Source of the DNA: Chryseobacterium nepalense
Lineage (GTDB): Bacteria; Bacteroidota; Bacteroidia; Flavobacteriales; Weeksellaceae
Length of the DNA: 64,000 nucleotides
NCBI RefSeq assembly: GCF_023195755.1
Contig: NZ_CP096203.1
Location: 868,001-932,000, forward strand
Direction of reading: 5' to 3'
Below, piece by piece: positions 26,875 to 34,767 of this stretch. The translations under genes were made by a program, and so were the position numbers. The stretch's first letter is position 1, and every line of letters starts with the position of its first letter. The notes below the pieces were generated by a model, which worked only from the letters and a program-made list of their open reading frames with translations, did no database searches and was not told the origin of the DNA.

Positions 26875-27417
26875 ATGTATTCTACAGAACTGACCAATTA
26901 CTTTAATGCTATCTGCGAATTCAGACAGCTGCATCCTGTGCAGAAAAATATGCTTTTAAGAACCAATGATCCTGAAATGATTTCAATCGGAGATGCTCTG
27001 AATAGATTAAAAATACATTTACAACAGCAATATCAGGAAATCAATAATATTCCGCTTACCATAAAAGTTTCCCGGGGCATTGTGAATCTTCCCAATGTTC
27101 TTTATGCATGTATTCTTCCTCCCGGACAGCTGGTTCGTAATGGAATTTATACTGCCCTCTGCTTTGATGTGCTAGGAAGAGGTGCCCTGATCGGCTGTGT
27201 GGAATCTAAAGTAACCTCTAAAGGCTTAACGACTGTACAGCGTAAAAATGGCCACGGATTATTGTCTATTGATGTAGACGGAGGGAGCCAAAGGACCAAA
27301 TACAATAATGTTTTTGTTAATCCGAAAGAATTTTATTATCCATTAAATAATTCAGAAATATTGGACAAACATATTCACGAGTCAATCAAGGTGTCGTTGG
27401 CATTGCTGAATGTTTGA
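26875..27417 (+). CDS. Hypothetical protein, 180 residues
   Basis: No family was recognised. The protein has no signal peptide or membrane segment. Residues 40-70 look helical (DALNRLKIHLQQQYQEIN), followed by a beta-rich core with PNVLYACILPPGQLV, GIYTALCFDVLGRGALIGC and LLSIDVDGGSQRTKYNNVFV. The shape recalls restriction-associated N-terminal domains, but I cannot support that. It starts 10 bp after the previous stop; an AT-rich gap of 134 bp follows. Confidence 0.6.
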   Translation: MYSTELTNYFNAICEFRQLHPVQKNMLLRTNDPEMISIGDALNRLKIHLQQQYQEINNIPLTIKVSRGIVNLPNVLYACILPPGQLVRNGIYTALCFDVLGRGALIGCVESKVTSKGLTTVQRKNGHGLLSIDVDGGSQRTKYNNVFVNPKEFYYPLNNSEILDKHIHESIKVSLALLNV

Positions 27418-27517
27418 AGTAATCTGGTAAATAACTGCATTTTAAATTAATAAAAATTTAATATTATTTTATTAAAACAAATTAATAATGAATAAGTTAT
27501 ATTCCAATTAAATAGTT

Positions 27518-27525
27518 TAATTTTG
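27518..27525 (+). promoter_or_regulatory. Promoter -7 element TAATTTTG for the 27552 gene
   Basis: TAATTTTG fits TAnnTTTG and ends 26 bp before the ATG at 27552, in an AT-rich gap. No -33 TTG stands at exactly 19 bp. Confidence 0.5.
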
Positions 27526-27551
27526 CATCCCGAAAAAAGGATCCAACCATA

Positions 27552-27998
27552 ATGAAAAAATTAGGCGAATACAGAAAGCTTCTTGAAGTTGATAAAAATG
27601 TGACACTGAGAGAACTGAAAACCATTTACAGGAATACGATGAAGGATACACATCCTGACAAATTCATCAATGATGAAGCCGGTAAACTGGAGGCGGAAGA
27701 AAAAAGTAAATCGGTGATTGAAGCCTATCATTTCCTGGTGAGCATTAATCCGGAAACTCAGGAAAAATACAAGGAAGAATATACGGAGACTACCACGACT
27801 TCCAATATTCAGGATTTCTATCTGGAAAAATCCATACTAACCATTCAGCATCTTAACGGTAATATTTATGAATACCTGGGTGTTCCTAGAAATACCTACA
27901 TTAAAATGGTGAACGCAGATTCGCCAAGCCGTTTCGCAAGAAGACATATCTATGGCAGCTTCGTGTACCGAAAGGCAGGTGAAGTAATGGCAGATTAA
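27552..27998 (+). CDS. J-domain-like protein fused to a KTSC domain
   Basis: The 148-residue protein joins two modules. Residues 6-65 form a J-domain-like helical hairpin with the HPD signature (THPDKF, His34-Pro35-Asp36), which in DnaJ proteins stimulates Hsp70. Residues 93-141 form a KTSC domain (YEYLGVPRNTYIKMVNADSP, then SRFARRHIYGSFVYR), a small fold found in phage, nuclease and bacterial proteins of uncertain function. There is no signal peptide. It has its own promoter and a strong terminator, so it is a single-gene unit. A co-chaperone role is inferred only from the HPD. Confidence 0.82.
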   Translation: MKKLGEYRKLLEVDKNVTLRELKTIYRNTMKDTHPDKFINDEAGKLEAEEKSKSVIEAYHFLVSINPETQEKYKEEYTETTTTSNIQDFYLEKSILTIQHLNGNIYEYLGVPRNTYIKMVNADSPSRFARRHIYGSFVYRKAGEVMAD

Positions 27999-28022
27999 AT
28001 CTTACGATTTAATATAAATATA

Positions 28023-28050
28023 AAGCTTTCGGGATTCCCGGAAGCTTTTT
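28023..28050 (+). terminator. Rho-independent terminator after the J/KTSC gene
   Basis: AAGCTTTCGGGA pairs with TCCCGGAAGCTT (one G-U pair), followed by a T run. Confidence 0.8.
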
Positions 28051-28209
28051 TGTTGGATTAATCTTAACGCAAAGAATTGCAAAGTTTTTTAAAATTATCA
28101 AAAATATTTTTGTCCGCAAAGGCTGAACTATGTTCGTAAACTTTCAGTTTATACTCAGCAATTGAGCATTGATGTTATCATTTAAAATTGCTTCTTGCTC
28201 ATCGCAATG

Positions 28210-28239
28210 AAAAAAAGCGCACCATTTCTGATGCACTTT
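28210..28239 (-). terminator. Terminator of the RND efflux operon
   Basis: On the minus strand AAAGTGCATCA and TGGTGCGCTTT form an 11-bp stem (with G-U pairs) closed by a GAAA tetraloop and followed by seven T. It lies 27 bp after the RND gene stop. Confidence 0.85.
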
Positions 28240-28265
28240 TAAGGTTAATTAAGGTTGTTGTTATA

Positions 28266-31200
28266 TTAGTCTAAATGTTTCGGGGTATAACCGTCTTCAC
28301 TCAGTTCTCTGTGATCATAATCGGCTTTCATTTCAGCTTCATAATCCACTTTTTCATGTTTGCCCATTCTTCTCAGGATGGAATCAAATAAAGAGTAAAC
28401 CACCGGTACAATAATCAAGGTAAGGAATAGAGATGATGTTAAACCACCGATAACTACCCAGGCAAGACCTTTGTTCATCTCTGCTCCGGCTCCTGTAGCC
28501 AATGCGATCGGTAACATCCCGAAGATCATCGCAATTGTTGTCATCAAAATCGGACGAAGACGGGCGTGATTAGCCTGTACCAAAGCATCATGGGTGTTGG
28601 CTCCTGCAGCTTTTCTCGCATTGGTAAAGTCGACGATCAGGATCGCATTCTTTGCAACCAAACCAATCAACATGATCATCCCCAACATGGTAAAGATGTT
28701 TAATGAATTGGCAGTAAGTGCAAGAATCACCATTACTCCGATCATTGCCAAAGGAATGGAGAATAATACCACAAACGGATACACGAAACTGTCATATAAA
28801 GAAACCATCACCAGGTACACCAATACGATAGCTGCCAGTAAAGCAATTCCTAAAGTACCGAAACCTTCCTGCTGGTTTTCCATGTCTCCGCTCCAGATAT
28901 AATCTACACCTACAGGTTTGTTTTTGCCATCCATGAATTGTTTAGCCCATTCATTGGCCACATCTCCTACCGGTCTACCTACAGCTTTGGCTCTTACTTT
29001 TACAGAAGGTGCCTTATCTCTACGTTCCAGCAAGCTTGGTCCTGAACCCATTTTAACTTCAGCAAACTGACTTAAACGAATCTGCTGTCCCTGCGGATTG
29101 GTAAACATTAAGTTTTTAACATCATCAATAGATTGTCTGTTGGCATCTCCGAAACGAATGTTAATATCATATTCATATTCTCCGGCTCTGAATTTCCCAT
29201 CTGTATTTCCGTTGAATGCAGTCTGCATCGTTTGTCCTACACTGGAAAGATTTAATCCTAAAGAAGCCATTTTATCTCTGTCTATATTTACCTGTACTTC
29301 AGGGTTTCCTGTATCGGTAGATAATTCAGCATCTACAGCCCCGGGAACTTTTTTCAGTAATTCCAGGATTCTTGTTGCTTCCTTTACAGCGGTTGCGTTA
29401 TCCGGTGCGGTTACCACCATTTCGATCGGCGCATTTTCAGCACCCATGATTCCGATTGGAGCGGTTTTAAATTCAACTCCGGTAAATCTCTCTTCTAACG
29501 CTCTTTTTATTTTTGCCGCTTTGATATTTGTGCTTTCAGAACGTTCAGACTTGTCGGTCAAGTTTACCTGAACCTCAGACTGGTAAGTTGTAGCCTGAGC
29601 CCCACCGAAACCGGTTGACTGCTGCCCTACCGTGGTGATAAGGTCTACAACGTCTTTGTCATTTCTTAAAAACTTTTCAACATCCAATGTCAGCTGATTT
29701 GTTTTTTCAACAGTTGCATCTTTTGATAATTCCATCTGAACAAGGAACTGTCCTCTGTCGATCGGCGGGAAGAATTCACCTCCGATAAATCCGAATGCCA
29801 CCAACATGAAAGAAGCAATTAAAACAACGAATGTTATTACAACTGTAGAAATTCTTCTCAGGGTTGTTTTCAGACACCATTCCAGAATTCCTGTGATCCA
29901 GTGGGTAAATCGGTCGATCATTCCTTCAAACCAAAGGATGAATTTTTCAAACCAGTTTTTTCCGGTTAAATGTTCCAGCTTACCGAATCTTGAAGAAAGC
30001 CAAGGAATAATGGTAAACGAAGCCAGCAATGACAACAATGTCGCAATTACTACCGTAACACAGAACTGTGCCAGAATATTGGCCACCAAACCGGAGCTCA
30101 TCGCAATCGGAAGGAATACTACCACGATTACCAAGGTAATTGCCGCAACCGTAAATCCAATCTCCGAAGCTCCGTCGTATGCTGCACGGATTTTACTTTT
30201 CCCCATCTCCATGTGACGGTAAATATTTTCCAGTACAACAATCGCGTCATCCACAAGAATACCTACTACGAGCGAGAGCCCTAATAAACTCATTAAGTTC
30301 AGTGTATAACCCATAAGATTCATTCCAATGAACGTTGCTATAAGGGAAGCCGGGATTGATACCATTACGATAAATGCATTTCTGATACTGTGAAGGAATA
30401 ATAACATCACAATAGCCACAAGGATAATCGCAAGGAACAAGTCGAAGATAACGTGGTTGGCAGATTCCAGGGTAAAATCTGTTGTATCATTTACAACTTT
30501 TACTTTAATTCCCTGAGCTTTGTATGCTTCCTGTACGGTTTCAATAGTTTTCTGAACACTTTCCGAAACGGAAACCGCATTTGCATCCGACTGTTTTTTC
30601 ACCTGCATCAAAATAGTAGGAAACTGATTGAACCTTGCTACTTTTTCAACATCTTTCTGGGAGTCAAAAACCGTTGCAATATCAGATAAACGAACCTGTG
30701 CTCCATTTTTATTGGAAACCACAAGATTGTTCATTTCTTCTACCGATTTATATTTTCCTGATAACCTGATGGTAGATTTTGAGGTTCTTGTTTTCAGACT
30801 CCCTGTAGGAAAATCAAGGTTTGAAGATAAAATTGCCTGCTGAACATCGCCAATTGACAGCCCATACCCCTGCAGCTTCTTCTCATCAAGATTCACCTGA
30901 ATTTCTCTTTCCTGTCCCCCTACAAGATCTACCTGTGCCACGCCGTTTACACGGGAGAAAATCGGTTCTATTTTTTTATCTAAAAGGTCGTACAGATCTT
31001 TGCTGTTTAATTTATCTGATGAAATACTCATCGTGATGATCGGTAAATCATCGAGTGAGAATTTATTCAGGGACGGGGCATCCACATCATCCGGAAGGTC
31101 TGCCAAGATCGCATTTACTTTTCTCTGAGCATCATTTAAAGCATAATCCACATCTGCTCCGTCATTCAGCTGTACCATGATTACGGATAAGCTTTCATAG

Positions 31201-31451
31201 GAAGAAGACTCTACTTTTTTCACGTTTTCCAAAGAACCAACGGCGTCTTCGATCTTTCGGGTAACCGATGTTTCCACCTCTGCGGGTGAAGCCCCCGGAT
31301 ATACCGTAGAAATTGTTACCATATTGGTTTCAAACTTCGGAATCAATTCGTATCCCATGAGTGTATAACTCAGGATACCACCCAACGTAAGGATCGTAAA
31401 TAATACGATCACCAACGATGGTCTTTTAATCGATATTTCTGCTAACTTCAT
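28266..31451 (-). CDS. RND efflux pump inner-membrane transporter (AcrB/HAE1 type)
   Basis: The 1061-residue protein is a proton-driven multidrug exporter subunit. It shows the N-terminal helix KRPSLVIVLFTILTLGG, two large periplasmic loops, and the proton-relay pair in TM4 (LVVGILVDDAIVVLENIYRH, the two Asp). The conserved FGMLPIALATGAGAEMNKG region lies near TM11/12. The twelve-helix layout and length match AcrB relatives. It is the last gene of a tetR-tolC-MFP-RND operon, 7 bp after the adaptor gene. The C-terminal about 40 residues are charged and cytoplasmic. Confidence 0.95.
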   Translation of the reverse strand: MKLAEISIKRPSLVIVLFTILTLGGILSYTLMGYELIPKFETNMVTISTVYPGASPAEVETSVTRKIEDAVGSLENVKKVESSSYESLSVIMVQLNDGADVDYALNDAQRKVNAILADLPDDVDAPSLNKFSLDDLPIITMSISSDKLNSKDLYDLLDKKIEPIFSRVNGVAQVDLVGGQEREIQVNLDEKKLQGYGLSIGDVQQAILSSNLDFPTGSLKTRTSKSTIRLSGKYKSVEEMNNLVVSNKNGAQVRLSDIATVFDSQKDVEKVARFNQFPTILMQVKKQSDANAVSVSESVQKTIETVQEAYKAQGIKVKVVNDTTDFTLESANHVIFDLFLAIILVAIVMLLFLHSIRNAFIVMVSIPASLIATFIGMNLMGYTLNLMSLLGLSLVVGILVDDAIVVLENIYRHMEMGKSKIRAAYDGASEIGFTVAAITLVIVVVFLPIAMSSGLVANILAQFCVTVVIATLLSLLASFTIIPWLSSRFGKLEHLTGKNWFEKFILWFEGMIDRFTHWITGILEWCLKTTLRRISTVVITFVVLIASFMLVAFGFIGGEFFPPIDRGQFLVQMELSKDATVEKTNQLTLDVEKFLRNDKDVVDLITTVGQQSTGFGGAQATTYQSEVQVNLTDKSERSESTNIKAAKIKRALEERFTGVEFKTAPIGIMGAENAPIEMVVTAPDNATAVKEATRILELLKKVPGAVDAELSTDTGNPEVQVNIDRDKMASLGLNLSSVGQTMQTAFNGNTDGKFRAGEYEYDINIRFGDANRQSIDDVKNLMFTNPQGQQIRLSQFAEVKMGSGPSLLERRDKAPSVKVRAKAVGRPVGDVANEWAKQFMDGKNKPVGVDYIWSGDMENQQEGFGTLGIALLAAIVLVYLVMVSLYDSFVYPFVVLFSIPLAMIGVMVILALTANSLNIFTMLGMIMLIGLVAKNAILIVDFTNARKAAGANTHDALVQANHARLRPILMTTIAMIFGMLPIALATGAGAEMNKGLAWVVIGGLTSSLFLTLIIVPVVYSLFDSILRRMGKHEKVDYEAEMKADYDHRELSEDGYTPKHLD

Positions 31452-31458
31452 AGATCTT

Positions 31459-32520
31459 CTACTTTACGATATTTACTTTAGACCCGTTATCCAGATTGAT
31501 CTGTCCGCTGGTTACCACCTGTTCGCCTCCATTCAGTCCACTTAGCACCTGAACTTTATCTCCGTACACTTTCCCAACGGTTACTTTAATCAATTTTGCA
31601 ACACCATTTTGAACAACAAATAACTGTCCTGAACTTACACCATTTACAAAAGCTTCTGCAGGAACCGTAAGCATGTTCTGAGTTTCCGCGCCATGGTTGG
31701 TTTTAAATGTTGCTGTAGCATACATCCCGGCTTTCAGGTTTCCTTTGTTCTGAACTTCAATTTCAACAGGGAAATTTAAAGAAGCATCACTTTTGGGAGC
31801 AATGAATGTAATTCTTCCCACAAAAGAATCTTCAGGAAGAACATTTACTTTAATAGGAACCTCCTGCCCGATCTGAATTTTCCCGATCTGGCTTTCGTCA
31901 ACTAAAACTGAAAGCTTTAATGAATTGATATTCACAATTTCAAATAAAGCAGTTCCCGGTGCGACTACCATTCCCGGTTCCACCATTTTCTTGTTGATGG
32001 TACCGCTGATTCCTGCGCGAACGCTGGTATCGTTTATTTTTACCCCCTGCGCACGAACTGCCGCCTGCGCATTTTTAAGCTGTAATCTTGAATTGTCAAG
32101 CTGCTGCTTTGTCACCCCTCCTGTTTTGAAAGCATTTTCGTAACGCTGATTATCAATAATAGCATTCTGCAAGTTGTTCTGAGCCTGGGTAACGTCTACT
32201 TCGATGGCATCTTTTTTAATAGTCGCCAAAACCTGGCCGGCACCTACTCTTGACCCTTCTTTAACCAGAACACTTACAATTCTTCCGGAGATTTCAGAAG
32301 ACTGGTTGGATTCCTGCTTTGGAATGAATGTTCCGTTGGCAGAATAATCCGTATCTATATTTTCTCTGGAAACCGTAACCACATTCACATTGATTTTGTC
32401 TACCTGCTTGGCTACTTCTTTTACTTCCTGAGTCTGCTTTTCTTTATTTCCTGCAATTTTGTACGCCGCTAGACCGACCAGTACAGCTGCCACGATAATA
32501 TATATTAGAGTTTTTTTCAT
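31459..32520 (-). CDS. RND pump periplasmic adaptor (membrane fusion protein)
   Basis: This 353-residue protein has an N-terminal membrane anchor (LIYIIVAAVLVGLAAYKIAG), then a barrel-sandwich half (GRIVSVLVKEGSRVGAGQVLATI), a helical hairpin (VTQAQNNLQNAIIDNQRYEN), the second half site (GISGTINKKMVEPGMVVAPG), and a beta-barrel with a C-terminal MP domain. It links the RND transporter to TolC. It starts 9 bp after the tolC-like gene and ends 7 bp before the RND gene. Confidence 0.93.
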   Translation of the reverse strand: MKKTLIYIIVAAVLVGLAAYKIAGNKEKQTQEVKEVAKQVDKINVNVVTVSRENIDTDYSANGTFIPKQESNQSSEISGRIVSVLVKEGSRVGAGQVLATIKKDAIEVDVTQAQNNLQNAIIDNQRYENAFKTGGVTKQQLDNSRLQLKNAQAAVRAQGVKINDTSVRAGISGTINKKMVEPGMVVAPGTALFEIVNINSLKLSVLVDESQIGKIQIGQEVPIKVNVLPEDSFVGRITFIAPKSDASLNFPVEIEVQNKGNLKAGMYATATFKTNHGAETQNMLTVPAEAFVNGVSSGQLFVVQNGVAKLIKVTVGKVYGDKVQVLSGLNGGEQVVTSGQINLDNGSKVNIVK

Positions 32521-32529
32521 TGTAGTTTA

Positions 32530-33897
32530 TTATGGGTTTTGTAATGTGTTTAATTGTCCTTTTGCTTTGATTAATTTAATTTCAGCCTGTTTATAATCCA
32601 ATAAAGCATTTGCATAATTCTGCTTAGCCTGAGTAAGGGCATTTTCAGCATCCAGCACTTCGGTAAGTGTGGCAAGACCATATTGATAATTGGATTGTGT
32701 ATCTTTCTGAACTCTTTCGGCAAGACCAACGTTATCCTTCATGCTTTCGATATTAATGATCGCATTTTCCATATTACTGATGGCATTTTTATAATCAAGG
32801 TCGAGACTTTCTCTGGTATTGTTAATATCCTGATCAAGATCCTGAATATCAATTTCAGCCTGCTGAATCTGCGCTCTTGTCGATCCGCCTGAGAAAATCG
32901 GGATTTTAATCGCTAAACCTATAGACGCATAATCACTCCAGTTTGTTCCCTGGGCGCTTCCCGTAAAATACGGAAACTTATTACCCAGTCCCTGCCATCC
33001 GTAGTTTGCCTGCAGGCCAACCGTTGGATACAGTAAAGCTTCAGTAGCTTTTTTGTTGTATTGTAAAAGTTCTTTCTGTTTGTTCAATACTTTAATCTCT
33101 GAACGGGTTTCCAAATTGGCAGCGGTATCTAATAATGCAGTATTCGGCTCGATGGTTTTTTCTTCCAGTTCAATAGGTGTACTGATCGGGATTCCCATAT
33201 AGAATTTCAGTGCATTTTTTGAAACTTCAACAGCATTTACAAGCTGTTGTCTGTTTGAACCGATATTCGTAAGCTGAACGTTGGTACGGTCAAGATCAAT
33301 GGATTTTGCCAGTCCGTTATCTACCAGACTTTTAATAACATTTCTCACTCTTTCCGTATTGGCATAGCTGGCTTCTACGGTTTTAAGGTTTTCTTCCTGA
33401 ACAAATACCTGGTAATAGGCAGTCGCTACATTTTCGATAATCTGTTCATTGGTAAGTTCAGAATTAAGCAGATAAAATTCTCTGGTAGATTTAGCCGCTT
33501 TTAACCCTGTAAAAACCCTTTGATCAAATATATTCTGATACAGCGACACTGAATTTACCGACTGCCATTTTGTTCCGAAAGTAACGGGAACAAGCTGTCC
33601 GGGCATCCCGATAATTTCTCCGGGAAGCACAGATTTCTGAAGAATCGGATTAAAAGTATTACTGATGTTGGCACTGATCTGCGGAAGGGCTCCGGCTCTG
33701 GCCTCATCAATTTTGTATTCAGCTTTTTTCACCTGTAAAGCAGCTTTTTTAGCTTCCGTCTTATTTTGGAGCGCCTGTTTAATGGCCTCCTGAAGGGAAA
33801 CCTGCTGCTGTGCAGATAGTGATGAAAAGCCGAAAATCATAAATGCAGCCGCTATTCCTATTTTAAGCTTTAGTGCAGTTATTCGTTTTCTTTTCAT
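32530..33897 (-). CDS. TolC family outer-membrane efflux channel
   Basis: The 455-residue protein has an N-terminal export signal (LKIGIAAAFMIFGFSSLSAQ) and the duplicated OEP structure: VSLQEAIKQALQNKTEAKKA in the first repeat, and the later helix pair ending AQKQTQ-like with TLTEVLDAENALTQAKQNYA in the second. This trimeric channel spans the outer membrane and periplasm. It is the second gene of the efflux operon, about 94 bp after tetR and 9 bp before the adaptor. Confidence 0.93.
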   Translation of the reverse strand: MKRKRITALKLKIGIAAAFMIFGFSSLSAQQQVSLQEAIKQALQNKTEAKKAALQVKKAEYKIDEARAGALPQISANISNTFNPILQKSVLPGEIIGMPGQLVPVTFGTKWQSVNSVSLYQNIFDQRVFTGLKAAKSTREFYLLNSELTNEQIIENVATAYYQVFVQEENLKTVEASYANTERVRNVIKSLVDNGLAKSIDLDRTNVQLTNIGSNRQQLVNAVEVSKNALKFYMGIPISTPIELEEKTIEPNTALLDTAANLETRSEIKVLNKQKELLQYNKKATEALLYPTVGLQANYGWQGLGNKFPYFTGSAQGTNWSDYASIGLAIKIPIFSGGSTRAQIQQAEIDIQDLDQDINNTRESLDLDYKNAISNMENAIINIESMKDNVGLAERVQKDTQSNYQYGLATLTEVLDAENALTQAKQNYANALLDYKQAEIKLIKAKGQLNTLQNP

Positions 33898-33991
33898 AAT
33901 TTTATACTTCGTTTATTTTTTTAATGTAATTGCTGTTGCTGTAGTTTTTATTTCTAAAAGACGATTCATTTTTTAAAATACTTTAACATTT

Positions 33992-34585
33992 TTAATTTTT
34001 AAATAATATATTTAAAATGATGTCTTTCCGTTCTGAAATAATTTTATCGAATGTCACTTCATCTATCATTAGATTTTCCATTAATAAAGGTCTTACGGCA
34101 CTTGGAAAAACCAATAGGGAAATCATATTCAAGACAAACTGAATGGGTGCCATTTTTTCAATATTTCCCAGCTCCATTTCTGCTTCTACTTCCTGATACA
34201 GTTTTTTTAATTCATCTTCTTCAATATCTTTTTTATGGCAGTTTCCTTTGTTGATTTGTGAAACGATATAGGTTTCCAAATATGGATACTGAAGACTGGT
34301 AGACAAACTTCCTTCGATGAACTGGCCAATCTTTTCCTTAAACGGTAAATCAGAATTCATAATGATTTCAGATTTTTCGTGTTCTACTTTCTGCGCTTCA
34401 TCAAAAATGATCTGGATCAGATTATCTCTTGATCGAAAATAATAATTGATCAGCGTTCTGTTGACCCCGGCCTCATCAGCAATCTCCTGTGTGGTGGCAT
34501 CAAACTTCCCTTTCACAAAAAATAAATTCTTTGCAGTTTCTTTGATTAATTCCTGTGTTTGGTCTTTTTTTGTTTGATTTGACAT
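33992..34585 (-). CDS. TetR family transcriptional regulator of the efflux operon
   Basis: The 197-residue protein has the TetR helix-turn-helix at the N-terminus (TTQEIADEAGVNRTLINYYF, about residues 26-45) and a variable helical ligand-binding region. It is the first gene of the tetR-tolC-MFP-RND operon. Two copies of TTGTTAAACAA flank its promoter, so self-repression is likely. The inducing ligand is unknown. Confidence 0.9.
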   Translation of the reverse strand: MSNQTKKDQTQELIKETAKNLFFVKGKFDATTQEIADEAGVNRTLINYYFRSRDNLIQIIFDEAQKVEHEKSEIIMNSDLPFKEKIGQFIEGSLSTSLQYPYLETYIVSQINKGNCHKKDIEEDELKKLYQEVEAEMELGNIEKMAPIQFVLNMISLLVFPSAVRPLLMENLMIDEVTFDKIISERKDIILNILFKN

Positions 34586-34587
34586 TT

Positions 34588-34598
34588 TTGTTAAACAA
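34588..34598. promoter_or_regulatory. Operator-like palindrome TTGTTAAACAA, downstream copy
   Basis: This near-perfect 11-bp dyad lies between the predicted transcription start and the tetR ATG. An identical copy lies exactly 50 bp further on at 34638. Confidence 0.6.
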
Positions 34599-34605
34599 AT
34601 TTGTG

Positions 34606-34635
34606 CAAATATAAATCAATCAAATGTTTTGACAA
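34606..34635 (-). promoter_or_regulatory. tetR operon promoter (TTG-N19-TATATTTG)
   Basis: On the minus strand TTG (34633-34635) is followed by a spacer of exactly 19 bp and TATATTTG (34606-34613), a full match to the Bacteroidota consensus, 20 bp before the tetR ATG. Confidence 0.75.
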
Positions 34636-34637
34636 AA

Positions 34638-34648
34638 TTGTTAAACAA
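34638..34648. promoter_or_regulatory. Operator-like palindrome TTGTTAAACAA, upstream copy
   Basis: This is identical to the dyad at 34588-34598 and lies just upstream of the -33 element, so the pair brackets the promoter. Confidence 0.6.
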
Positions 34649-34767
34649 AATAATTAAAGAAAATAATTATGATATGCATCAGGTTTTAACATAATAGAAT
34701 CGTATTAAACATTTTTAATCTTTAAGAGGTATTGATTTTATTATATTTGCCGGAAAATTAGTAACCA

